The translations under genes were made by a program, and so were the position numbers. Below are positions 21,320 to 32,790 of a stretch of DNA of 35,180 nt, piece after piece (the stretch's first letter is position 1; each line of letters starts with the position of its first letter). Below the pieces are notes generated by a model. It ran no database searches. It saw nothing but the letters and a program-made list of their open reading frames with translations, and was not told the DNA's origin. This DNA is from Didymodactylos carnosus (taxonomy: Eukaryota; Rotifera; Eurotatoria; Philodinida; Philodinidae): NCBI GenBank assembly GCA_905250885.1, contig CAJNOQ010001159.1:1-35180 (forward strand), given 5' to 3'.

Positions 21320-22783
21320 ATGTCTTCTGATTATGAACGAAAATTGATTCAAATGCAACAGGATATTCGTGAGAGTAATTCATACTTACAAGATTATATG
21401 ACAGATTTAAATTCGTGGACAAACGATATAAAAATAAAAGAAGACTCACTGAAAAATAAACGAACATCAAACGAAGAAGACAACAGCAATTTACCACCAA
21501 TTCGAAATTTTATTGAACCGTCAAAAAAAAAGAAAAAAAAGAAAAAATCATTGCCACCAATAACAACAACAACGCAACCACCAACAACAAATGAAAAAAT
21601 TCGTGCGTATGATTATCGATCATGGGATAAATTTGATGTTGATGCTGAATGTGAACGTATAGATACAAATGAACAAGATGATAAAGAAACTAAAGACGAA
21701 GATGAAACTGAAACAACAGATGAAGAATGGGAACAAGAAGTACTGAAAAAGAAAGCGGAATATAACAAAGAATGTGGTAATTATCAATTTAAATTAAAAT
21801 CGTATAATCAAGCGATTGAATATTACACAAAAGCGATTAATTGTGATTCAACCAATCCTATCTATTTTGCTAATCGCGCACAATGTCAGCTGTTAGAACA
21901 ACGTTATGGTGCATGTGAATTAGATTGTACACTTGCCATACAGTTAGATCAACTATATACAAAAGCCTATTATCGTCGTGCATTAGCTAGAATTGAATTG
22001 AATAAATTAGACGAAGCTAAAAATGATTTGGAATTTGTACTGAACAATGAATCCACAAATCGTCAAGCAAAAGAAAAGTATGATGACATAATGAATAGAA
22101 TTAAACTGGACGAATTGAAACGAAATGGACGAATATATCCAATTCAAAAGCCAGTCGAACAACGTTCAAAAAAGCCACTGAAGCATATTGATATTGAAGA
22201 AATCGATACAAATATGATTATGATTAAAAACAAAACAAAAAGATTATTGATCGAAGAAGTTGATCAATCAGATATAACACAAACGGAACCAAAGAAAGAG
22301 ATCATTAACGATGAATTAGTTGATAATAGACAAGAACCAACTTCAACAGTAGTTGAAGTCTCTTCTGAACCAGTCTCTCGTACAAAATTATCTGATGAGA
22401 CAAAGAAAACAAATGTGCGCTACTTAGTACCAACAACTGGTTTTCAATTTCGTCGCGATTGGATTAGTTTGAACAATAACTATGAACATCAGTCGATATA
22501 TTTTAATAGTATACCATCAAAAATGTACTCAACGCTATTTTCGAATGGTCTGGATTCAAATATATTTACAACTATTCTTCAAATTTGGTCAAATAATCCG
22601 AATATTGATGTTATTATTGATTCAATGTATGAAATGAAAAATATCAAACGTTTTCATACACAATTGATGTTTTTAAGTGAAAATGATAAACAATATTTAA
22701 ATACTATTCTACAAAAATTATCGACTGCTGATAAATCATTAACAGAAAAAGTGAAAATAATTATGAATACTTATAAATCATAG
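21320..22783 (+). CDS. RPAP3: RPAP3, R2TP complex co-chaperone with a single TPR block
   Basis: The gene is an intronless 487-aa frame starting at AACATGTC (21320). The N-terminus (ESNSYLQDYMTDLNSWTNDIK) matches RPAP3. LPPIRN (58-63), a lysine run and the AYDYRSWDKFDVD block (97-109) follow, as in the vertebrate protein. Residues about 140-260 are three TPRs with a complete carboxylate clamp: K150, N154, N185, K215 and R219. This clamp binds the EEVD tail of HSP90 or HSP70. Residues about 371-480 are the RPAP3 C-terminal domain (MFLSENDKQYL) that contacts RUVBL1/2. RPAP3 works with PIH1D1 and RUVBL1/2 in assembling RNA polymerases, snoRNPs, PIKKs and axonemal dyneins. Vertebrate RPAP3 has two TPR domains and about 665 aa; here only one is present. 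That could be a real lineage loss or reduction. Confidence 0.92.
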   Translation: MSSDYERKLIQMQQDIRESNSYLQDYMTDLNSWTNDIKIKEDSLKNKRTSNEEDNSNLPPIRNFIEPSKKKKKKKKSLPPITTTTQPPTTNEKIRAYDYRSWDKFDVDAECERIDTNEQDDKETKDEDETETTDEEWEQEVLKKKAEYNKECGNYQFKLKSYNQAIEYYTKAINCDSTNPIYFANRAQCQLLEQRYGACELDCTLAIQLDQLYTKAYYRRALARIELNKLDEAKNDLEFVLNNESTNRQAKEKYDDIMNRIKLDELKRNGRIYPIQKPVEQRSKKPLKHIDIEEIDTNMIMIKNKTKRLLIEEVDQSDITQTEPKKEIINDELVDNRQEPTSTVVEVSSEPVSRTKLSDETKKTNVRYLVPTTGFQFRRDWISLNNNYEHQSIYFNSIPSKMYSTLFSNGLDSNIFTTILQIWSNNPNIDVIIDSMYEMKNIKRFHTQLMFLSENDKQYLNTILQKLSTADKSLTEKVKIIMNTYKS

Positions 22784-25700
22784 AGAATATGTGTGTTATC
22801 TTACTTTTTTTTTGTATGTTTTGTTTTTTTTCATTCATTTTATAAAAAAGATAAAAATAACACTAGAATACTCGCTGTTGTTTGCATAGGACAAAAAATG
22901 CTCAGTTATAGACGCAAGAGAAAAACAATCATGTATGGTATGTCTATTATATTATCGATGTGTTTAGTATGAAGATCCTAGGTATTTGTTTTACGACTGT
23001 TTTTATATTTAAGAAAGATAATATTTGTAGTTTTGTTGTTCATTTTAGAAATACTTCCACGTGTATTTGGTTCATCAAAAAAATACACAATTGAATGTTT
23101 GCAGTTTGAACACATTATCATCATTATTTGAGAACTTGGAAGGATTAAAACAATGAAATTTATCTCTAAATAAATTTATAATATCTCCCACAGTAATATT
23201 AAAATTAAATGATTTTTTGAATTTCTTTTCAAATTATATAAACTAAAGTACCAGTTGAAATTGAAGTATTACAAGTTGATGAATTAAATTAAAATTAAAA
23301 TTGAGTAAGCAATTAATGTAATAGTATTCGATGATTAGATTGTCTATTTTCATCTGATTTTAAATTATAGAAATGTCGTATGAAAAATCACATCAAAGCT
23401 ATGATGGATATGATCAGGTAGAATGCTCTATGATACTGATCTCTATGTGTCTGAAATATTTTTTTCATTGTTTAGTATATCCAACGTTATAAGAAGAAAA
23501 TTAGAATGAAAACAGCAGTAGAATGTCATTATGTGAATCTCATTTGATCTTATAAATTCTAAAAGAATTTATTAAAACGTCTTATTCATAATTTATCTTT
23601 TCATGGTTGTTGATGGTTTTTATAATATAAATGTATCTGTTTTTCTTCTTCTAATAATATTTGATTTTCTCTTGTTAATTTCAAGCGGTTTCTTCAAAAC
23701 ATATACAATAAGAATAAAAGTCAATTGGACAAATTCGGTTTTAATAGCTAAATTCAACTTGTAGAAAAAATGTAATGCTTAAATATATCATCTGTTCATC
23801 GAGACACTTGAATTTAGATTACTTTATGTGGTTGTACAAGACGTTTTATTTCTTATTTTACCTATATATTTAGGTCTTGACAAAATGATTGTTAAATTTT
23901 TATTCTTTACTTTCAAATATATTTTATTGTATCTGCAAGAAGCAGGTATACTTTTCAAGTATATGATTATTATGGAGACAAGTTTGCCTTGTAATTAACT
24001 TTTTTTTATATCGTAAAATTAAGATAATTATTTTACGTGCTATGAAACAAGAATAATTACGAAAAATAAAATATTTTAAATGTATCCGATCAAGGCAGTT
24101 TCAGAATCACCCTCTAATTATGTCTTTACCACTTACTTTAGAGGTACGGTGTTCGATATTAATCCCAGCAAGTTGTATTCTAATATTGAAAAAACTATCT
24201 ATATTCATGTGCCTCGACATTCATCTGCATATTTCTACGTTGTGACGTGTAACTGTGTATATGGAACTCAAATGGTTGCGACTCTGTGTCAAACTGATCT
24301 TCTGTCTAGAGCTGCCGTCAATGATTGGTAAGGTATCGGATAACTACCATTGAAGATTTATGAGCTGCAAGGAAGATATCGGACTACTTGAAACGGACAA
24401 GTCTGTTTTGGTAGTACTGTACACCAACAACAACAATAGGCTGAAAGCGGCGGGTTGTTCTTTTATGCTAGTTTTTTTATTATGATTATTACTTAATGCT
24501 TCGTACAACTCATCTCATTTTAACTTCATTTCTTATAAATCCAATTTTACGTCATTACCATGTAGAAATTCTACTGAGAATTGCAAAAAATGAAATTGAG
24601 ATGAGATATATATGAGAACGTATCTAGGAAACTATAACTTTTTCCTTCTTCTCGTGTTCAATAAACAAAATTGCGAGGCAAACTATATGTCTGAACATAT
24701 GGTTAAATGAACTCACTACTAACCTTTTGTTAGATATCTAACATGAATATTGGTTGATAAACAACAATATAATGACAATATAATGTGATTAGACCGATAT
24801 TTTTAGTAGATGAGAGCTAGAACATTAATTTAGATATCTGTTGTCATAAGAAATGTTTTTCTTGTCCTATTTGCTTGTCGAAGCCAAGACAAAAATTATA
24901 GTTTTCTAATTAACAATAGACCTATTTTATACTAAGTCAAAGTCGCAATATGTTTATTTAAAGATTTTTCTCCGATTGATGTCTGGGTAGCATAGGAATG
25001 TGTGTGTTCAAAGAATAATTTCGTTGGTAATCAGGAGAAAGAATAGAAAATAGAAAAGAAATAAAGACTCATACACAAACAAAGTACTGCATTATAATCT
25101 TTGGGTAAATGCAAAGGCGTTTATTTTGATTTTTCCTTTATTGAAATGTATTTTCTCATTCTCTCGTTGAAATATATTTTTTTTTCAACATGAACGCTTT
25201 CGACGCAATTGCGAAAAAAATGAAAAAGAAAACGTCTTGTTTTTTTTATTAACAGTTGAAAAAACCTATTAATAAAATATTGCTATATATATTTTTTTTT
25301 CTTCATCTATAAGACTATTTTAACGTCCATCTTTTTTTTTTGTTGTTCTGTCTATTTGAGGGAAACGAATACTTTTGTTCTGTTATTATTGTGAACATAA
25401 TGTTCAACAGTACTCCATTTCTTCTCGATGAGAGCGAGAGAAACTTCTTACAAATTTTTAATTGCCTAACTTTAAGTTTTATAAGAATAAGCTTTGTTAA
25501 GTTCGATTTCTGATGAGACAAACGCACACAATGATTTAGGTGAGAAGAAAGATAAGATAAGGGAGAAAATGAACATTCCACAGATAATGACAAAAAACAA
25601 AATAATTTTCTTAAATAAGTCGTACTAGCAAGTTCTTAGTAGCTCAAGTCCATTAATAAAGTTGATACTAAGCAAATTTTACGTACATTCAACAGTCGAG

Positions 25701-26542
25701 GATTGATGAAATAACTTTGAAAAGCGTTTATCTACTCTAACTGGATGATTCATTTTTTTCGTAAGAATAGGTGTAATTGTATGTCAGATCTGAAATGAAT
25801 GCGTATGTAAAGAAACTAGTGATTATTCGTCGATCTCTTTGAACAAGTTATTCTACTATAGTGCACACAATCTATATTGTCAGCATCATTTAAAAAGCTC
25901 GAGTACAAATGGTTGAGTAGATAAAATAAGCGGAAAAGTAATACTTTATTGTTCGAGTAAATAATTATTTTAGTTAAAATAAAGTGAACATGCATGGTAC
26001 TGGAATATTAATTAATCTTGCCTTGTGAAAGATCCTTTTACTTACCTGTTTAGAATCCTGTTATACTTTTTACATGGAACGCCTCTGACAAATGAGGATG
26101 ATATATCGATTTCATTATTAAACGTCAACAGGAAGAAACAGGAAAGAAAAAGACTGAAATTGTGTATAGAATACGAATCCTTTTATATTTACTCGAACTT
26201 TAGCGAAAAAAATTAATATAGTAAACCGGTGTAATGGGCACGTTTTTCTCTTTTTATTCAGTAAGATCTCAAACACATGTTTTTATCACAATCTCGGAAA
26301 AAAGTTCTCTGCTATTCTTTTATATGTTTCAGAACAGAATTTTATTCTCACTTCTATTCTTTTTCTCGTTCTCTTATTCTCCATCATCTTTTTTTTCTTC
26401 TATGAGAATAAATTTTTATTTTATCTTAATTAATAAACTCTATTTATTTCGGTGTGTGTCTGCATATAAGCAGCATGGCTGGGACTGATAAGTTTATATT
26501 AATAAAACACAATATTCATTTTACCCATTAGGGTAGCCAAAG
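22784..26542. other. Gene-poor intergenic DNA
   Basis: The first part is RPAP3 3' UTR and the last few hundred bases are the 5' region of the IA-2-type gene. A stretch of less AT-rich DNA at 24080-24420 carries an 83-codon open frame with no recognisable family. A doubtful two-exon micro-ORF at 23373 is listed separately. Poly-T runs occur near 25290-25345 and 26380. I see no repeat with definable ends. Confidence 0.4.
23373..23547 (+). CDS. Doubtful two-exon 38-aa micro-ORF
   Basis: An ATG at 23373 opens 15 codons ending in CAG|GTAGAA. A 58-nt intron ends in TTGTTTAG at 23475, and 23 further codons run to a TGA at 23547. The product would be MSYEKSHQSYDGYDQ followed by a basic stretch (YIQRYKKKIRMK). 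The intron has the size usual for this genome and the phases agree. However, the product is very short, resembles nothing and could be chance. Confidence 0.2.
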
Positions 26543-29500
26543 ATGCCCTGGTTCGTTGTTATTTTTGCATTCTTATTGTTATCTTCATCAGTACCATACA
26601 CATCCACTGCTCCGTCTCATCATCACACCATCTCTTTGACTGCTAACGAATTGAACAATGATACGCATCACCATCAACTAAAATCAACTCATGAATTAAA
26701 ACAAACAGAGAATTCTCGAGACGATAATTATCAAAATTCATTAAAGATTAGACAAAAACGACAAATTACCTACGACTATGACAATTATGTAAACGATGAC
26801 GATATTGCTGATTATGTTGAAAATAATGATGTTAAAAAAGAAGGTTATTTAGGTAATAACGTCTAAAGATAAATTTATTTGATGGAACTAAACTCATAAT
26901 GAAACTGCGATAGCGAATGGTAAAAATCAAGGTACTATCAGATCCTATGAGATTTCTACAAGAGCTTACAGCAGATATGATAAGGCGAGTATTCCAAGTG
27001 CCTAATTGCTTTCTAACTGTAACATACTTTTTCTGAAGTAACTTTTGACGTTGATCACGAATCTAATATCCATTTGTGCCATTATTCCCTTCTTGGATGG
27101 TTCTCTGAAAACCGGGTATCTGAAGATCCAGTATGAATTTTCAGTTGAACCCATTCTGGCAGTGGCAGATTGAGAACGTCAAGTTACCTATTTGGAGAAA
27201 TTTGTCTGATCAATGAACAAGTTTTCGCAGAGATACAAACGGCGCAAAAAACTCGAATTCAGTTTGCGTACTGGATTCAACATTCAAATCTTTTGAATCT
27301 TGCGAAAACTTGTTCATTGATCAGATCTCCACATAGGTAACTTGACGTTCTCAATCTGGCACTGCCAGAATGAGTTCAACTGAAAGTTCATATTGAATCT
27401 TCAGTGACACGGTTTTCAGAGAATCATCCAAGAAGGGCCTAAGGGCACCAACGGATATCAAACAGACATGTAGGATGCTTCTCTCGTGAGCATCAATAGA
27501 AAAGATTTCTCCGAAGCGATTCTGCGTCGTGGAAGTCCTGAAAGATGGAAAAAATATATCCAATTACAACAAATATCAAGAATATAAAAATAAGAGGTCA
27601 TCGACACTCTCTAAAAAAGGTTTTATACCAAACGTTAGAAAAGTGTCCTCATCTCTAAACCCTTTTAGATTCCGACCAACTAAAAGGGTTCAATACAATT
27701 TCATCAAACAATTTGCTTTACTTGTTTAATTTGGTCTAATGTTATTCTGAAGATTCGAGTTTAGAACGCATCTCGTGGATCGAACTTTGATAGTGAATGT
27801 AAACAAATGAGAACGGTTAATTTCAGGAAATAAATCTAAATGAAATTTTGTCAGTCAATTAAACTTTTTCAAATAAAGAGAAAAGAAATATTTTTCTGAG
27901 ATACAAATGTCACGTAAAAGTAGTCTCTGGAGGATAAACAAAAAACTAGGTAATAACGAGACATTATGTCTTTAGCATCTTTATAAGGGCCATGAATGTA
28001 ATACTAATGATTTATTCGTGTGTGTCTTATTTGATACTAGTTTTTATTTTCTGCAATTTGAAAATTCAATATTTTAATAAAAAAATGTTTTGGTCAGAGA
28101 TCAGTTTTTTAAGCAACAGTTATCCCACGATTTTTTTCAGTAAAATAAACGTTGTTTATACCGAGCATTGAAGATCTAACTACATTTCGTACTAACTTAT
28201 CCCTGACATTTCAATGCGTACAGTTTCATTTCAGGCTGTCGATATGACATCAATGTATGTGATGATAATGAACAATGTCTTGACGGTAAGTTCTCCTTTA
28301 TATTACAAACTCTTCTGTAGTACATGAAGATTATTTTTCATTTATTTTTAGATGGTTTGTTCGGACAATGTTTAAGTGGTATCGGTGAAGGACAGTATAA
28401 AAATTCGGTGTCGGTAAAACATATTTTAAGTGATGACAAATTGATTGCACTTGAAATAACATTTGATTTTCTTAAACGTTATCAATTAAATTGGCGAGAT
28501 TATGCTACACAATGTATTTTAATTCGATTATTAAAAAGTCAAGGTGTTATTAACGCAAATTTATTAAACAAATTTTATGTTCAATGTATAAATGAAGACG
28601 AGATATTAGATGAAATTTTATTGAATAACGACAATGATAATGATGATTTACATCCAGTACCATCACCATCATTAGATAGAAATGAGAATAATCACCGACG
28701 GTATATACAACTTGATGGTGATCTGCTACATGATCCCGAATTTGATTTAGTATCATGGAAAAATACCGAAAAAAGTCGAGGAAGAAGTAAGAATTACAGC
28801 AACGGTTGAAGTTTAACATATTAAAAGTTAGAATCAAATTAGATCAACATAGAAATATACACTATTTTCTGTTTAGAAATATATGACGGAATGTGGTATG
28901 ATCCGTACATTAATAGTCAAACATCTTCGGATGATTTTATAATTGATTTGAAAAAATTACCTCATTCGTTATTTGAACATCATCATCGTAAACCAAAAAT
29001 TAATTCTCAAGATTCAATCTATATGGGTGATAATAGAGCTGTCGAAGCACTTTACTATTCTGATCCAATTATTGATCAGTCAATCATGAGCAGTATGTGA
29101 TTTGTGTAAATACGTTAGATATTATATTCTTATCATTTTAGAAAATCCACGAAAAATATCACCTAAAATAAGAGAAAAATATCCTGACCTAGCCGTAGCG
29201 TTACAAGTGAATAACAACAAACAACAAGTTCCAAATAGGATTAATTCAGCAACGATGAGTAATAAATAACTTTCTGATAAAGCTTTAATAAAAGTATATG
29301 TCGGTTGTTTTTTTGTATTTATTAGCTGGAAAACATGGAAAAAATGTTCAAGAGAAGAATAGAAACAAAACGGATATAGACAATAATCGATATTATAAAG
29401 TTGAAACAGATAAAGGATATATCGTTATCAGTAGAGAGTAAGTTAGCTGCTATATATCCTAGTAATAGAACACACTCTTGTCACTTTTCTCAATCATTGA

Positions 29501-32000
29501 TGTCATATATCTTGATTTTCAAATGTTATTATGTTTCGTACGAGTTTTTCACAGAAAATTAATGTGTATCTTAGCAATGATAACAAAAAAATATAAGAAA
29601 TAAATGGCTCTAAGATAAGCGGTTCTAAAAATGATGATCGCTAATGGACAGAGTTGAATGACTTAGGCTGTTTGGCTATTTAACGGGCTAAAATTTTTAA
29701 TTAGAATTTGTTCAGTCATTAAAACTCTTTGGTTATCATTAATTTGATATTATTTAGTTACAATATACAAAAAAATTGATAAAGCGATCAATATCTGAAA
29801 TAATTCACTGAATGTAAGAACGTTCCAAAAATTACTTTTGGTGTAAATTATTCTTTCACCTTTCATATCGAAGTCTTTCTGCATGTTTCGCATTTAAAAT
29901 TCGTTTTTTCTATAGGTTTAAAGATCAAATGGAAGGGTCACGTTTATTAGCCTTGATTGCTGAAATCAATAGATGGCCGCTCTCGATATTCACAGAACTA
30001 AAGTAATTCTTATATCATGTATAAAAACATTAACATTCTATTGTATATTTTAATGTATGTTTTTTAGTGTTGATCGAGATGTTGTAACGTTTCATTTAAT
30101 AGATAATCCTTATCGAATAAATGCAACAAATGTCGCCAGTTCAGCAAGTAAGATTCATCTGTCTTTTAAAATAAAGTATGTGTTGTTTTAAATGATGTTG
30201 CTTTTACTTTGTATGAGAGAAATTTTATGCGTTAAACGATTAACCCGTGTCGATAAACCTGTTTTACTTATTATGATTAATCGATGAGATTAATTAATTT
30301 TCTCGTATCTACGACTTTCGAATACTAAAACTTTTTTACTATTTTTTATTTATCAATATAACAGAGTAGAATCAACTTTTTTCAGCAGGTGTTGAACAAC
30401 ATTAAATTGTTCAATGAATAGATCTGATGTGGTGTTTTTTTTCTTGTATAAGATCATTTTTCAACTAATTTTTATTCGTCACAGTTAGTATGAGACACGG
30501 ACGTTTGATTAATAAAATCTTCACATTTCATCGGCTGTAACATGTTAAATAAGCTGTTCAGTCAACTCTATAACGGAAAAAGGTTGTCCATTTAGATAAG
30601 TATATTGTTCTGAATCTTTTTCTTTTACAACAATAAAGATGTAAGTCAAATGTTTTTACACATTTTGGTTTGATTGTTTATTCGTTGTCTTTTTGTAGGC
30701 GGATATTTAAAGACTTCCTTGGTGTTGTGATAGGAATAGATAGATATACAAGTTGTTTCGTATTCCTCTGTTCGCCTGTTATTTTCATTGAGTAGAAGAA
30801 AAAAAGAAAGCAGAATGCAAATTATTCATACTGGCATTCTCATTTGTTCTTGAACGTTATTGTATTTTTAATTAATCCTCATACTTGACAATCGACACCC
30901 TATCTGTACAATCAAATGCTTTTTATATTAAACAGGGAAAGACAGAAAGACAATCTGAAATGATACTGAGTATTGGGAATTCAGTTTTTTAGATGAGAGA
31001 AGAGGACATAGAATCCAGATCATTAACAACACTGTAACTTTTAATAGTGAAAAAAAAAATTACAATAAACTACACTTAGATTGATTTGGCTAGTTTCATA
31101 GAATAGTACATGAAAAAATACGTGCTTTAGAACTGTTACAGGAAACTCTAATGCACTCTGTTGAGTTTTGAATCTACCATACTTCCGTTGCGCTGTCTTT
31201 TAAGTATGCTACTAATTTTTGTCGAAAAATAAAAGAACGAAAAGATTGCTCAATGTTCTTTAACATGATTGCATGCTATATTGTTTATTTTCCTTATTAC
31301 GGAACTCGAAACGTAAGGAAACGTCAATTTAGAGTAGATAAGTAAAAAATCATGTTCTATAGTTTGGTTAATATGAAAAACTAAAAAACTTTCAGATACA
31401 TTGCAATATTTCTGTAGTCGAAGTGTCAATAAATTATTGCTTTCTAATGACCTTATGAAATTAAACTAATTGGTGATGGAAAGTGTGGTCATTTTTCTCC
31501 CTAGATCGCGATTGTTTTAGCTGAAACGATCTACGTTTAATTTCCTTTAACATAGAGAAAGATGCCGTCGTATTGCATGTTTAAAAAAAGAAAGTTGCAT
31601 GTCAATTCAAAATTGTCTGATAAGATTCTTTCTTTTTCCTTTTTGGTAGTATGCAAAGTGAAGTTATCATCAAAAGGAGGAAGGATATAGTTTCGTTTTT
31701 ATTTTTAATTTTGATTGACTTATAATTGATTCTCAATTGTATTTTATACATCTTCAGACTCAACTATATGAAGAGAAATATGTCTCATGTCTACTTGTTT
31801 TCCGCCATGGGACAATAAATAGTTTCTTCTCGTTCATAAGATAGACGAAGAGAAAAACCTTGATTTTGTTGCATTAATAGATCTATGATTATTTAATTGT
31901 AATTTTTGTTTTGTATTTTTATTTTTTAGTTAATGTACAACAAAATATTGAAAGTCAATTGGGTATACGCATTATCGATGCTGGAATTGGAGCTGTTCGT
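26543..32000 (+). CDS. PTPRN: IA-2/phogrin-type receptor (PTPRN family), 5' part; 3' end outside window
   Basis: Nine exons join in frame to the first 493 aa: 26543-26852, 28235-28285, 28352-28786, 28877-29092, 29142-29258, 29326-29437, 29916-30002, 30068-30147 and 31930-32000. The last has a GTAAGT donor, so the gene continues. Residues 1-23 are a signal peptide. RQKR (70-73) is a furin-type cleavage site. Residues 104-190 are the cysteine-rich RESP18-homology region (C105, C112, C118, C127; CLDDGLFGQC is nearly identical to vertebrate IA-2). Residues 407-493 match the SEA-like membrane-proximal ectodomain (GYIVIS, DVVTFHLIDNP, ESQLGIRIIDAGIGAV). The membrane span and the pseudo-phosphatase domain are not seen in the remaining 3.2 kb. 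The family sits in dense-core secretory granules and controls neuropeptide or hormone vesicle number. Identification as IA-2 family is firm; PTPRN versus PTPRN2 cannot be split. Confidence 0.88.
27066..27458. repeat. Long inverted repeat (164 and 158 bp arms) in first IA-2 intron
   Basis: The left arm 27066-27229 and the right arm 27301-27458 are reverse complements at about 90% identity. By eye there are some 15 substitutions and one 6-nt gap; the spacer is 71 bp. The arms carry the block TTGAGAACGTCAAGTTACCT unchanged. The RNA would fold into a long hairpin. Both arms have an open frame ending at the same TGA (PFLDDSLKT on the right, PFLDGSLKT on the left), so an exon fragment may have been copied. 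No flanking duplication was found. Confidence 0.85.
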
Positions 32001-32051
32001 GTAAGTAGATAAACAGATATTTCTTATGAAAAAGAAATGCTTCAGATGATT

Positions 32052-32325
32052 TAGACACGGCCATAAATGACCATAAACAGAAACTTACGGTCAGTTTTAG
32101 ACGCCAAATCCTGTAATTGTTTCCTACAGTAACGCTAAGTTACGGTGATTTCTAGTGGTCGTTTCTAGCTGGCGTACCTGTTATAAACGGTCGTTTACTG
32201 CTTTTTCAATTATAAATATTATAGGCATGATAGCGCAATACAGGACCACTGTAAATGATGCGACAGACATAAAGGCGCATCGTATTTCCGCCGTTTATGG
32301 CTGATTACAGCGCCGTAACAGTCCC
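32052..32325. mobile_element. Possible MITE with CCATAAA / TTTATGG ends
   Basis: The left part has GGCCATAAATGACCATAAAC (32058-32077) and the right part CCGCCGTTTATGGCTG (about 32290-32305), giving an 8-bp inverted pair GCCATAAA. TAAACGG words lie between. GC content is above the surroundings. Ends and target duplication are not resolved. It lies in the intron after the ninth IA-2 exon. Confidence 0.3.
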
Positions 32326-32370
32326 CATCCCCATAGACATGAGTGCGTAGAATTTTTTCAATTGAAAGAT

Positions 32371-32790
32371 ATCTAGTCCAGAGGCCATCGCAGGGCAACT
32401 TTTTTCGCCTTGCCCTGTCACAAAATTATTCATAAGTTTTTTTTGGCCTTGCCCTGCTCGGGTAGGACGCTCTGCAGTGTAAAAGAAAGTTTTTCTCCTT
32501 AACCTCAAAGACTTTATCTTCAAGAAACTCATTACAAATACTGGATGTGTTTCTCGTGCTAACAGCATCTTTTTTTTAATATTAATTATCAGTTTTAGAA
32601 AAGTTGGCTGTCATTTTTATTTTCACGTATACGAGAGATCTCAAAATTTTACTTAAAAAGACGCTTGAAAATCTCAAAAATCAATCTCTCGCAGGACAAA
32701 TCAAGGAATTTTTTATTGCCCTACGCTGTTGCAGAGCAGGGCGGCAGGACAACAGGGCAGCTCTGTCCTGCGATGGTCTCTGCTTTAGTC
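32371..32790. mobile_element. hAT-like MITE with 19-bp inverted ends
   Basis: The element runs 32379-32782 (404 bp). The left end CAGAGGCCATCGCAGGGCA and the reverse-complemented right end CAGAGACCATCGCAGGACA agree at 17 of 19 bases. The flanking octamers ATCTAGTC (32371-32378) and CTTTAGTC (32783-32790) agree at 6 of 8, as expected for an aged hAT duplication. Subterminal GCAGGGC and GCCCTGC words recur. The short ORFs across it are not protein genes. Confidence 0.7.

Noticed and set aside
24080-24331. 83-codon open frame in slightly less AT-rich DNA
   Set aside because: No family resemblance and no flanking exons with matching phase; possibly a transposon or gene fossil but unsupported.
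27351-27729. Open frames in the first IA-2 intron as an additional gene
   Set aside because: The minus-strand frame is the right arm of the inverted repeat; its mirrored arm shows neutral-type differences, so no active protein gene is supported.
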